Made by a program: the position numbers and the translations under genes | Notes under the pieces: generated by a model | Database searches by the model: none | What the model saw: only the letters and a program-made list of their open reading frames with translations | Told to the model about the DNA's origin: nothing | Assembly: GCA_029851415.1 (NCBI GenBank) | Contig: CM056742.1 | Coordinates: forward strand, 62,630,454-62,694,453 | DNA: 64,000 nucleotides | DNA from: Eretmocerus hayati | Taxonomy: Eukaryota; Arthropoda; Insecta; Hymenoptera; Aphelinidae | Reading direction: 5' to 3' | Part shown: positions 44,680 to 55,979 of the stretch, piece after piece | Layout of the letters: every line of letters starts with the position of its first letter | How positions within the stretch are numbered: position 1 is the first letter of the stretch

Positions 44680-46770
44680 GAATGATTCTGGAGCAAGCTG
44701 GACAAAACCGTCACCAGGGGGGTCTGGGAAAAATCCGCAAAAATTTTTTTCCATTAGTACTATGTTGAAATAGTACGAAAAAATTTTTTTCAGATTTTTT
44801 CGGCCCCCCCCTGTGGGCCCCAGGGCCCATGAAAGGGCCATTTTAGGCCCTTTTTTAGCCTATTCTAGGAAAATCATAGCTCCGACGCAATTCAATATTT
44901 TTCAACGTACTTGGGTGCATTTTTCTCGTCAAGACTAGTACTTTTGAAAAAAAAATTGTCCAAGGCCACTTAGTGAGCCTGACGACTTCTGCCACCTATT
45001 TATTGAGAGCAAATTTTAGCGATTTTTGGGCTTGCTTCAAAGTGATGTAGCTCCCACTAGACATGTGATAATCGACTTTTACAAGTAATCATTTTGAAGG
45101 TCTTGAGAATACCTACAATTTGCCTACTTGTAAAAGTCAATTATCGCACTTTTTGTTGGAGCTACAGTCGATACAAGTTGAGCTATTTACGAAAAAGTCG
45201 AAAATTCAGGACTCGATTCCAAAAATATATCTCAATTTTTTTTCACCAAACTTGTGCGAAAATGTTCTTTCAGACATCTACTTTTAGTAAAAAAAATTTG
45301 GCGGAGGTTATTTTTTTTTATTTTTTTGCCGAGCGTTACAAAATGCCGCATTTCGTGGTTTTAGCAAAAACAGCATCTTTGACCACGGTCACAGATGCTC
45401 CCATCTGGACTGATGTGCACCAATCTGTGTGAAAGTACTCCCCAAAGTACCCCCAAGTACGTGTAAGAAGTTGCGGGGACGAGCCTCCACCCAGGAGCGA
45501 GCTGTAGGTTCTATTTACCGTGTCAAAAATAGGCATTATTTTGGCTATTCGAGCGTAAGCGACTGAGAGCATGATTTTACTCGTTCTGGCTTACAAATGA
45601 GATAATGGGGTAGGATGAGGATCCAAACATACTTTTCCGACTCAAAATGACCATCTAAACACAATTCCGAGGTCAGTTTTGCTCTAAATAGTCGTCCCTT
45701 TGTCCCTCAAGAACTTAGATTCTGTCGACGGGTTCTGACACCGTTGAGGCACTAGAAGACATTTTAGAGCTAAACTGACCTCGGAATTGTGTTTAGATGG
45801 TCATTTTGAGTCGGAAAAGTATGTTTGGATCCTCATTCTACCCCATTATCTCATTTGTGAGCCAGAACGAGTAAAATCATGATCTCAGTCGCTTACGCTC
45901 GAATAGCCAAAATAATGCCTATTTTTGACACGGTAAATAGAACCTACAGCTCGCTCCTGGGTGGAGGCTCGTCCCCGCAACTTCTTACACGTACTTGGGG
46001 GTACTTTGGGGAGTACTTTCACACAGATTGGTGCACATCAGTCCAGATGGGAGCATATGTGACCGTGGTCAGAGATGCTGTTTTTGCTAAAACCACGAAA
46101 TGCGGCATTTTGTAACGCTCGGCAAAAAAAATAAAAAAAAATAACCTCCGCCAAATTTTTTTTACTAAAAGTAGATGTCTGAAAGAACATTTTCGCACAA
46201 GTTTGGTGAAAAAAAATTAAGATATCTTTTTGGAATCGAGTCCTGAATTTTCGACTTTTTCGTAAATAGCTCAACTTGTATCGACTGTAGCCCCAACAAA
46301 AAGTGCGATAATTGACTTTTACAAGTAGGCAAATTGTAGGTATTTTCAAGACCTTTAAAATGACTACTTGTAAAAGTCGATTATCACATGTCTAGTGGGA
46401 GCTACATCACTTTGAAGCAAGCCCAAAAATCGCTAAAATTTGCTCTCAATAAATAGGTGGCAGAAGTCGTGAGGCTCACTAAGTGGCCTTGGACAATTTT
46501 TTTTTCAAAAGTACTAGTCTTGACGAGAAAAATGCGCCCAAGTACGTTGAAAAATATTGAATTGCGTCGGAGCTATGATTTTCCTAGAATAGGCTGAAAA
46601 AGGGCCTAAAATGGCCCTTTCATGGGCCCTGGGGCCCACAGGGGGGGCCGAAAAAATCTGAAAAAAATTTTTTCGTACTATTTCAACATAGTACTAATGG
46701 AAAAAAATTTTTGCAGATTTTTCCCAGACCCCCCTGGTGACGGTTTTGTCCAGCTTGCTCCAGAATCACT
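44680..46770. mobile_element. Complete foldback element FB, ~1-kb arms
   Basis: 44680-45697 and 45763-46770 are inverted copies that differ at only a small number of sites over about 1 kb. They are separated by a loop of about 65 bases. Outer tips read TGATTCTGGAGCAAGCTGG and its complement. Inner blocks include a TTAGTACTATGTTGAAATAGTACG hairpin region and G/C runs (GGCCCCCCCCTGTGGGCC). Mirror frames (45094-45432, 46038-46349 and others) have no known domains. No transposase is present, so it is non-autonomous. A diverged half copy lies at 14653-15660. It interrupts the leader of the Gypsy element. Confidence 0.9.
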
Positions 46771-47567
46771 CATATATATGTTCACACACATACTTCCATA
46801 CGTTTTCACACACATACGGGAACCTTACGATTTTTTGGACGATAATATGTACGGAAGTCCATGATTTGACCACATTGTTTATGCAAAATTAACAACAATT
46901 TAATTTTACACTCGATGTTTTGCATAAAAAACGAACTACATTGAGCTATATTTATTGTTCCTCATTTTGAAGCAATTTTTCTAGTCCAAATCGGACGAAA
47001 ATAAGCAAATATGCACAACGCGTCATTATTGAAAAATTTATGATGAAATTCTAGACAATCGTATATATATATATCACCCGGAGACTTTCTCGCACTTAAT
47101 TCGCGAATTTGGGGAATTTTACACACACCTGATATCCGCCGATATCGATATATATATATCTACTCTCATGAATTGCACACTGAACTATAACTATATATGC
47201 GCACATATGCTATTCACTTTATTAATACGACCGCATGATCACTATATCTATATTACGCACTATTCACCGTGTTGCACTTTTACAATATTCGAGAGTGATG
47301 TGATTTTAACGATCGGACGATTTGATTGTCCGTCTCTCTCACTCTCGTGGTGAAAATTTCGAGACATAGAACTTGTTCGAACGTAACTGATCGGTGATCA
47401 CGGCTTCGTTTACATTCCGCCCCTACCGCACTGGGCTATACTAAATCGCGCGATCACACTCATACTTATTCAATTATAATGGCGACGAAATTCCATCTCG
47501 CTCGGCGCAGCAGAATATGAGAAAGATTATTAAAAATTTATAGAGTCACTTTGTCTGGGCGCCAATG
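46771..47567 (-). other. Gypsy leader, part adjoining the 5' LTR
   Basis: Untranslated leader between the foldback and the 5' LTR. AT-rich with two TATATATATATC tracts (47060-47075, 47145-47160). No open frame is credible. Confidence 0.5.
47545..47564 (-). promoter_or_regulatory. Primer-binding-site candidate
   Basis: Read on the minus strand, TGGCGCCC starts three bases inside the 5' LTR and continues AGACAAAG. The first eight bases complement the 3' end of tRNA-Lys species used by many retroelements; agreement beyond that is weak. Confidence 0.6.
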
Positions 47568-48373
47568 TGACGGCTGCTAGTTAAATGCCTAGGAATTAGC
47601 CGCACATGCTGGGCAAGGTGCAATGCCCAGCAGATTTGATTAAATTGAATATGTGCTGCAACTCTGCATGCTGCTTGATCTGCTGCTGCTGCTTTGCGCG
47701 CGAGAGAGATGGGGAATCGAGCGCCAAAATGATCATACAAGAGTTAAACGGGAGCCAGATGGGCATATTCATTCAACTCTAGGAAGAACATGGTGCATAG
47801 AGTGCACTTAATCGCACGAACACGGAGAGAGCAATTGAGGGTGAAGCCCAAAGAGAGAGAGAATCATTATCGGCTAGCACTTACAGGTGTCGAAAAGGCG
47901 GCAATCGCACGCTCGCTGATCGGCCGCTCCGAATGACGTGGTCGTCCGGTTGATCTGGACTCGATGTCGTCCGCAGGACACGTCGAGAACAACGGCCAGG
48001 AAGTCGCACGGAAGCACGCAGAAGAGCTCGTCCAGGTGTCGGGAAGCTGGTGACACAAGCACGATGAGGGTGCAAAAAACTATACACTTCGGGTGCAAAT
48101 TAACACGCGGGACGTCTGCTCTCAAGCGCGGGCGAGAGAAGTCTGGATTCATGGCGCGGGCAATGCTGGCTGATTGATGATGATGGGTGCGCGAGGGGAA
48201 CGGTGCGGTGAAGCTACCAATGACTCGCGCTATCTTTCTCTCTAACGCAAGACTAGTTGCAACTCTCTCCTCGGATGTTCTGCTACAGCTGAAAAGGGCT
48301 ATCCATATATTATTACATGATGATCAGACAGGAGAGAGAAATGATGGTTGAGAATATCCTCTCAACCGTCACA
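47568..48373 (-). repeat. 5' LTR of the Gypsy element
   Basis: Full-length partner of 33050-33858, ending CCGTCACA at 48373 and followed by the TSD AGATG at 48374-48378. It should carry the element promoter, but no TATA box or start site can be assigned with confidence. Confidence 0.93.
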
Positions 48374-48375
48374 AG

Positions 48376-48591
48376 ATGATGAATTTCACGTCGACGGGTA
48401 CACTCGCGTTCCTATCGTTGTTGGGTAATATTTTGGAAAGCCACCTCATTCATTTTTCTCGCACTTTGTTAAAAATCATCTCTTCTATCCATTCGTTCCA
48501 AGCACTAGATGGAGAAATCATGCTCATAATCCATAGATACACGAAAGAAGAAATGTATAGTTTTGCAGGTTATGTTGCCCCCGCAATGTAA
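48376..48591 (+). CDS. Hypothetical ORF family, copy 4
   Basis: 72 codons with LSLLGNILESHLIHFSRTLL, SFQALDGEIMLIIHRYTKEE and FAGYVAPAM. It is the partner of copy 1 (26393-26605), with both frames ending at the same VAPAM. Its 5' side abuts the retrotransposon's right TSD. Function unknown. Confidence 0.35.
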   Translation: MMNFTSTGTLAFLSLLGNILESHLIHFSRTLLKIISSIHSFQALDGEIMLIIHRYTKEEMYSFAGYVAPAM

Positions 48592-48626
48592 ACAATGCCG
48601 CCATAATCTCACTCGCAAGATCGATG

Positions 48627-48899
48627 TTACATACGCGCATCACTTTCGCAAATGAAATATTCAGGGAACTGGCAAGCCCTCAAAAAACTATCGTCCTCGT
48701 ATATTGTTTGTGATTGCGGATCAAAATTGTACAGACTTCCGACTGCTCTAAAGCCCATGTTGAGCAGACACACGTGCTTTAAATGCCGAGATATAAACAA
48801 ACCTGGGTGATCAAAACAAAGAGTTACTAAATTACTAAACTCCATGACACCCCGAGTTACCAATGCTCTAACGTGCCGGCAAAGCCCTTGCATTTTCAA
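48627..48899 (-). CDS. Hypothetical 90-codon ORF, partner of 26085-26357
   Basis: It starts and stops at the same positions as its left-arm partner and shares most residues, with substitutions but no frameshift. No known domain. See 26085-26357 for the caution about chance survival. Confidence 0.3.
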   Translation of the reverse strand: MKMQGLCRHVRALVTRGVMEFSNLVTLCFDHPGLFISRHLKHVCLLNMGFRAVGSLYNFDPQSQTIYEDDSFLRACQFPEYFICESDARM

Positions 48900-49197
48900 G
48901 TTTTGACGTTTTCAATCGATTATGCCGGGAAAGTGGATAATTCCAAAATTATCAGAGAAGTTAGTCTGGAACTGAAATTTCGTAAGCCACACGATCTCGC
49001 AATTCAAACTTATTTCTTCTCAATATTTCGAAGAAAATTCTGTCGTTCGCATCGAAAAAAAATCAAATTCCAAATTCGGACCTGCTATCAGATAGTTCGG
49101 ACCGAAAAATACGCGAATAAATTTTGTTCGAATTTGTACCTCGAACAGAAAAAAAACGTCAGGGGGGTGGCCACCTTATCGCGGCCATACGATATAT

Positions 49198-52100
49198 CAC
49201 ATCTTGGGTCCGATGCGTTCACTTTCCAGAGTGCAGGCTGGATGCCTGGTTTTTCTTGTCCTGACAGATGCAAGGATGGACAGTCATATTACTTACAACA
49301 GTTCTTTATTGCATAAATCATTATCAACATTCTGATTGATACTAATCATTACATAAACTCCCTCATACTTATGAGGCGAATAATCAGAGCAAATCACTGA
49401 TTGAAAATTCATATACTTATCTGTCTCATGGGCCAAGCTCTCGGCCCAATGCTCGTTCGAAATCAAATTGAGTTTTTTTCTTATTCCTTCTCACAAGAAC
49501 ACTTCATGAAAACATCAAGCTGAATGAGATAGTTATATATCTTCTCAGATAATCACCATAATGAAATATTTTCAACCCATTGCATTGCCAGAGTTTCATT
49601 GGCATCAAGAGGAACCTTGAATCTTGAGAATGAAAAGCAAGAATATGAGATACAAAACAACAAAATGGATATTGAAAACTCTCTCTTCAAATGAGCATAA
49701 CAATTCAGAAATGCGATGATCTGCCTTCTCTAGGTCTTTTAGTCTCTAGCTATCTTCTAGCCTTCCCTAGACCTGATTCTCCTAATCAGGACTCATAGAT
49801 AGAATTTCAGCCGTTTACATAAAGATCTGTAGTCAAAATAGACGTTATTAGAATTTGAGATAGCAGTACATAAGCCCATTATAATGAAAAAGTTCTGAGA
49901 GCCAAAATCTCGAACCGATTACATACAGCCTTGTAACTGGATGAAGGATAGCTCAAATACATGCTGCAGCAGACCTCAGAATTTGGAGGCAATTGGATGA
50001 GTAATTTAGGAACCACGAGCTATTTTATCTCCATTGACTTGTTTCTATAGAGAAATACAGTTAGCTTTGAATGGGAGTCCCCAGACCAACCCATGATAGA
50101 TCAGAAATAGATGTGAAATTCTTCCACATGAGTGTGATAGTGAGTTGACGCAAGATTACAACATGCTAAGTTGAATAGTCATGTCATAACACCAAGATTT
50201 AAGCCACTGCTGGCCAATATAAGTACACTCAGGCAGTAAAAATCTTGAGGCCAAACATTCCTCTAGAACTCCATAGAAATCTATGACTGGGTCACATCTT
50301 CAATACTCTCATTTGGAATCTATAGGCCAAAATGCAGAGGTCTAGGTCAGAAACATTTGATTTTACAAGATTTGGTCAGTTTGAACCATTTCTAGCAAAA
50401 AAACATAGAACGTATTGAAAATCAAAACCACGAATGGGACGAAGACTTGGGATATGGGTGAATTATCTCAAATAAAAGCAAGACATGGACTCCTGAACCG
50501 AATATGAGAGGATTTGGATCAAAATAAGGCTTTTGAGGACAAAAAATGGAACAAATGTGAGGTTAAAATGATACTTAATAGGCAAATATGACAAAGGAGG
50601 TGGGAAGACCCAAAAATATCTTTTCCCCCGAAGTAAGATGAAATCCCACACGTGTAAATTCGAAATAGCCAAATCGCAAGGGATATTTCGGACAAAATTA
50701 GAGAGAGAGAATACATGGGCCTCCTCTACTGAACATACAGAATCTATCTCTGAGAATCGTACGACAACCGGAAATAGAAAGTCGGGGATAAAAAGATCGG
50801 GTTCATCACATCTACGTACAGGCTGGACGGCCCAAACAAAATCTGTGAAATTGGTAGCTATGCTGTTGATGAGGATTAACGTGAGCTTATATGATCCAAT
50901 TGGTGATGATTGGTAATGATCCAATTCGGAATGGGATTGAACCCGGAGGGATAGATGGAAGGTTTTTGATGGTTGAATAGGGTCCAATGAACAAATACAG
51001 TATTGAAACCAATCTCATCGAATGGTGGATGACTGTCCCGATTGCTCGATTGGAATGGGTGCTTCAGGAGCTGATTCAATTTCTTGGAGTAACTGCATGT
51101 CTGTTCTGACCAATCCCGAATAACAGGATTCAACTTGGAATTTCGAACAGTATTGTTCCACATTCCTCAATTAACCCCATACTCCTCCGCAGTGTTGGGG
51201 TACAAAAGTGTTGCTCATTCCTAACTTTCTCAATTATGGATCAATGGCGAGATTTGGGTCATTGCCTGGATCGATTCCAATGTCTCCCCGATCACTCATT
51301 GCGTTACTGACCAATCAAAAACCAAACTGCTCAATCAAATTCAGATCGTGAAAGCATAGTTGTTCGATCCTTCTCAACACTTAAAATCAGTATTGAACAC
51401 GTCTAGGTTTCACATATTCCAATCAAACTCAGTACTAGGGTGCGCCGAAAAATGGAAATTTTCGAAAGTTGTTGCGCCTGAGGGCCAATTTTTTGCTGTT
51501 TTGCACAAATAGATAATGGAAAATGCATCTGCGGATTATTCGAAAGATCTCCTAGATTCTGGCAAAAGCCTTGAAGATTCTCAGGAAATAGAATGAAAAC
51601 GTCATTTTTATGCAAATTTCTAAAAGCAAAGTTATAGCGTGCAGAACGTACGCGGTGGCACCAAACGGTGATCGAACAATGTTTTCTCACGTATTTTTGG
51701 CCGTAGAAACCGAAAATCAGGTTTGCTTATGCCTCAGAAGTTGAGGGCCTTTCAAAATTGCGAGATATAGATCAGAGTGGGAAAGCGACAATTTTCTAGG
51801 GACACCAGATTTCTGTGAAATTGAAAGCGATCCTCCAAACTCGATTCAATCGACCAAAAATCATCTCTTACTATATTTTCTTATGTATTTCGACCTGTTG
51901 AAGACGGTCTTGGTGGTTTTAGGAAGCTAGGACGCGTCAAAATTTAGCTATGAGCAAACGTATAAGGACGATTTTCGTAGGGCTCACGAATGGGCTCGTA
52001 GCGGCCAGGGCATAGGTCACGGACACGAGTCCTCTTTCACTCGATGCGTAATCCCCAATATCATCATTAGTCGGGGCCGAGTGGGCGCCATTATTGGGGA

Positions 52101-52240
52101 AACTATTCCCACGAGGTTTTGCTCCGTGATCCCCTTCAGAAGATTGTCCTGATTATGGAAATCCATGTTGCCAAGCCGAGAAATGGTCACAATTTGTTTA
52201 AACTGAAATCGTTGAAACAATTGATGAAAATTGATTCTCC
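49198..52240. other. Long unassigned AT-rich region
   Basis: No conserved protein, RNA gene or clear repeat was recognised in about 3 kb. The longest frame (50463-50987, minus, 174 codons) lacks recognisable motifs and lies in AT-rich DNA. 50910-51180 has loosely recurring CCAATTxGGAATGGGATT-like words. A frame at 51403-51690 is also unrecognised. This could be intergenic or intronic DNA. Confidence 0.4.
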
Positions 52241-52403
52241 GATATGGATACTATTCCTTAGAGGTATTCTGGGTGATTCTACATTGAAAGTTACTCCTGT
52301 CATTTTTTGCTAAAATCGATTCTTTTTGACTTATACGCACGTTTAAATTGGAAAATCACGTTGTTCCGATTTTTACTAGTGAAAAATAACAACAGAAAAT
52401 TGT

Positions 52404-52722
52404 AGAGTGCCTTTTTTGACGATGGGCATCTATTCTTCTAACCTTGATCAACAATATACAATATCAGGAAGTAATGTTTCCGGGCCAAAACCTCATTTTT
52501 ATCTAATTATTTATGATGCTTCCGCGTGTGTTGGAGTATACTTGATCGACTTTTAGTGTCCCCTGACGCGTTAGGACTCAAGTATATTCTCACACACACG
52601 GAAGCGTCATCAACAATTAGTTGAAAAATGAGGTTTTGGACCGGAAACATTACTTACTGATATTGAATATTGTCGATGAAGGTGAGAAGAATAAATTTCC
52701 ATCCCCAAAAAAGGCACTATTT
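52404..52722. repeat. Inner hairpin, ~140-bp arms (MITE-like)
   Basis: 52404-52545 pairs with 52578-52722. Arms share GTGCCTTTTTTG, GGAAACATTACTT-type, GATGCTTCCG and GTATACTTGA blocks, and the loop is about 30 bases. There is no coding sequence. Size and form suit a small non-autonomous DNA element, but no target duplication could be fixed. Confidence 0.75.
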
Positions 52723-53309
52723 ACTATTTTGAGAGGGAATTTTGATAAGGTCGGTTAAAGATGATAAAACGGGAGTTTTTGATGAATATTTTTTTGAGAT
52801 CAAAACTCAATTAGAGAAATGTTTTACAAATTTTGAAAAAATTTGGTATCAACCAATCGATTCAGAATTAGATTATTTTATGACTTTAGGTAATCGAAAT
52901 TGAAATTAATGGGCCATAGAGGGAGTTACGACGAGGAAAAAGTGAATATTAATAAAAATGTTTCACTATTTTTTGCGTGACTCTTTTGAGGAAGATTTTG
53001 AGAGCGATTTGGACCACTTAAACTGACATTTTTTAGATAATGTCTATCATCTGGTTCAGACGGAATTTGGATTCAGTGGGTTTGAAAATGATTAAAATTG
53101 AGTTTTTGGTAGAAATTTTGATTTCTCTGTGAATTTGAGTTATCTGGAGATGAAATGAAATTTTGGTATTAACCAATCGATAGATCAAGCAGAAAAAAAC
53201 GTAGTTTAGGTGACCCAAATAAGGATAAGAGTGTGTTAGAAGAAGATATTTATATGTTAAGAGTGGACATTTGAGCAAATTTCCTTTAAAAAGCGAATGG
53301 ATCAAATCT

Positions 53310-53600
53310 GACTGGGAGCCGAAAGCTGGCAGATCACTGGTCTCTCAGAAATTCTATTCTCTACAACTTGTAGAAAGCCAAAATTTGATCTGGTGAACAG
53401 TGAAGGAGAAAGCGTGTCCGAGATTAAACAACACACACACACACACACACATACACACACGAACAATGAGGCGCAAAGATGATTCTTCAAAAGATTTGGA
53501 AGGCTATAATGGAGAAAAATGTTACCTACAATCGATAGAGTTTGGCGGAAGGAAGAGAATGGTCTAAGTCTTTTTCAGATGAACGAAATTTTGTTGAAGG
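53310..53600 (+). repeat. Dispersed CA-anchored module, copy 2
   Basis: Same block order as 12720-12965: GCAGATCACTGGTCTCTC, CTACAACTTGTAGAA, GAGAAAGCGTG, an (AC)n tract at 53428-53460, ACAATGAGGCGCAAAGAT and CGATAGAGTTTGGCGGAAGG. It lies outside elements 1 and 2, so the module is dispersed independently of them. Confidence 0.7.
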
Positions 53601-53829
53601 AAATGTTGGATTTAGTGAAAAATTTGACCAAATTTTTGTCGGGGTGAAAACAAATCTTTCTTTAGAAAAAGCAGAAAGGCACCATTTACTTTTTTGGTGT
53701 TAATTTTCACTAGTAAGAATCGCAATATCGTGATTTTCCAATTTAAAAGTGCGTATGAGTCAAAAAGAATCGATTTTAGCGAAAAATGACAAGAGAAACT
53801 TTCGATTTAGAATCACCCAAATACCTCGC

Positions 53830-54690
53830 ATGCGATCTCGCATACGATCGAACTATCGGAGCTTGTAGAGGCCGCTTTTCGCCGTTCTGCGGGGAAGAAA
53901 GATCGCGTTTCGCAATCATACGATTGTCAATCCCGCGGCCCGCGAGCGGGATGTCGGGAAAAGTCCCGCGCATTTCGTGCAGAAAGTTTTGTTTAGTAGG
54001 AAAATCGATGAGACTATGATTTCAAAAATCCGAGGTTATCGACTAGGTCCATTCGCATCATTGTTAGCGCATGACATGCGTTCCACTAGTGTAAATCTCC
54101 CAGCAACCAAGAACAAAAATAGCAAACCGATGTTCATTGTCGCGGTTAAGTCCATTGAATCTTCAAGGCTCATTTGTAACTCACTTATTGTAGCAGATCA
54201 TATAGCAAGATTTTAGGGATTCCTCATCTCAAAAAATTATGATAAATTAATAGACTGATCAGTGAGTCCTGTATTCCTCTGTAACCTTCCGATGATGATG
54301 TGCTCTCATGATCTTGGTTTGGTTTTTTTCCCATCGAAGTTCCCAACTGACAGGTGTCAACATCGACACAGAGTTCTCCATATGCTTTTACTTTTATCAG
54401 ATAAGTATAACCGACCAAGTAGGAATTGGATATTGATTGAGCATGAATGAAAACTCGATTCTCGGTGAAGAGATCACACTTTCCTTCCAGGTTGTTGATG
54501 TAACGGATCACATGTACATGATGAGGACATGCAGCTTATTGTGTTACTGGCATGATCAAGACACAAGTCAAGAACATGTCATTGGCAGACTACTCATAGT
54601 ATGATGCTTTCCACTATCTAATGTCTATATGCATCATTCAACAAATTTAGTGAAGCCTCCGAATTCCCAAATGTAGCAAGTTGAAATAAT
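53830..54690. other. Unassigned spacer left of element 2
   Basis: 53870-53960 is a locally GC-rich patch with CCCGCGGCCCGCGAGCGGG-type inverted words. The rest is AT-rich with no recognised coding sequence or repeat. Confidence 0.35.
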
Positions 54691-55004
54691 AGGCTCATAT
54701 ACAGTCTGATTCATTAAGTGTGTACATGCCATAACCGGGATGTGGGAAAAAATTTGTATTTTCAAACGAGTTAGTTAGAACGGGTGCCTCTATATCCGTG
54801 TGGAAGTTGTGCGTTAGTAGTGGAGAGTCGTGAGAGCGGGTAGAGGGCTGTATAGTGAGCAGCAAAAGGGTTACTGATACCCATTTTTTGCTTTTTCTGA
54901 AGATAATAGTTTGATTTCGTGACTGCCAATTTTTTATCAACATTCCCATTCAATTGCATATTTTCTCTATCCTATTTTCACCAAATGTCCTTGTATCTAA
55001 AAAT

Positions 55005-55265
55005 GGTTAGACCATTTTCCTCCTCTCGCCGAGATCTATCGATTGGAGATAATGCTTTTTCTCCAGGAAGCATCTCAAACATGAGATAGATTAATCTTTG
55101 AGGCCCTTTGTCCATGTGTGTGTGTGTTGTTTTGTTGCTTCGACGCTTTCTTTTTCATACTCGATCTGATCAACTTTTGCTCTTCTATGAGTTGTAGAGT
55201 ATCACTCAGGGGAGAGCCCAGTGATTTGGCATCTCTTCCCTCCCAGTGTCATACAATCTAGGGGA
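55005..55265 (-). repeat. Dispersed CA-anchored module, copy 3
   Basis: Inverted copy in the left arm of element 2. It contains the complementary blocks of 12720-12965 in reverse order, with a (TG)n tract near 55117-55130. It pairs with copy 4 at 59090-59345 in the other arm. Confidence 0.75.
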
Positions 55266-55979
55266 TTTTTGAGCAAGAATTGCTTGAATCTCTGGTTTCA
55301 AAACCCAATCGTGAGAATTCAATCTTATCAAATTCAATAATTTGATTTGTATTTCAGTTTGAAAATTTGAGAATTTAAATTTGATTAGTTAATTTTTCCG
55401 TTCGTTTTGACGCACTTAGAATCGTCGTTCATTAGCATGGAAGTCTAGATCACTCGCTTTAAACTACGTCTACGCGTTACGTGCATAAGATGCTAGTGAT
55501 CTGGTTCTTTAGAAAATTCGTAGATCGATGACCGAATCCTGTGAGACCACATATATGTCCGGTTGGAATTCCAAATTTTGACCGAAGATTTTTTCTTGTC
55601 ACAATTCGATGTAATTTTTCGATCGAAACATGCAGAAGGGTTTTTCCGTTGTTCTTCCGAAATAACCGATATTTTTCGAGTTGCGAGGCATTTTAACGAG
55701 AGAATTCAGATATTTGGCAGGGAAAATAGTATATGGTCTGACAGGAATCAATGGATCGGTCTGCAGATTTTTTCTGGTGTGCTTTCTATGGTTTTGAACG
55801 CAATGTCGTATGGGTTCGGTGATCTGGCCAATTGTACGCGAACCCGGAAATACATATGGATAACGTATTATTTTTCCGAAAATGGGACTAAGCCATCGTT
55901 TTTAGATCGAAAAAATACTCATAAATTAGAATCTCCAACCCCCCATGATTTTTCAGACCAGACTTGAAAATTAGGGGTG

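Larger units (their letters stand above)
33050..48373 (-). mobile_element. Ty3/Gypsy LTR retrotransposon, minus strand, with nested insertions
   Basis: Two LTRs of about 800 bp (33050-33858 and 47568-48373) bracket gag, protease, reverse transcriptase, integrase C-terminus and a third ORF, all on the minus strand. TSDs are AGATG. A primer-binding-site candidate and a polypurine tract lie at the expected inner edges. Two later insertions sit inside: a LINE (about 34.3-38.5 kb) and a foldback (44.68-46.77 kb). Without them the element is about 9 kb. It is inactive: pol has two nonsense codons and a large internal deletion, and gag is frameshifted. It entered the right arm of the giant palindrome. 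Confidence 0.92.
48374..49197. repeat. Outer part of the right arm of the giant palindrome
   Basis: This is the continuation of the right arm beyond the Gypsy element. It matches 25783-26605 inverted, including the CCACCTTATCGCGG-CCATACGATATA edge against 25786-25812. Homology stops at about 49197, giving the outer boundary. Joined with 33049 it restores the order seen in the left arm. Confidence 0.85.
52262..53822. repeat. Outer inverted repeat around an inner hairpin
   Basis: 52262-52440 (landmarks GCTAAAATCGATTCTTTTTGAC and TTTTTACTAGTGAAAA) recurs inverted at about 53676-53822. Arms are about 150-180 bp and the centre is near 53.04 kb. The interior holds a separate hairpin (52404-52722) and a copy of the CA-anchored module (53310-53600). 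It looks like a foldback that acquired other repeats. Confidence 0.75.

Noticed and set aside
45094..46349. Mirrored 103-112-codon frames in the foldback
   Set aside because: Mirror copies of the arm sequence, with poly-Phe tracts from homopolymers and no recognised domain. Near-identity of the arms makes joint preservation uninformative.
50463..50987. 174-codon minus-strand frame
   Set aside because: Long for AT-rich DNA, but no motif, no splice or start context and no repeat partner. Kept only as a note in the spacer entry.
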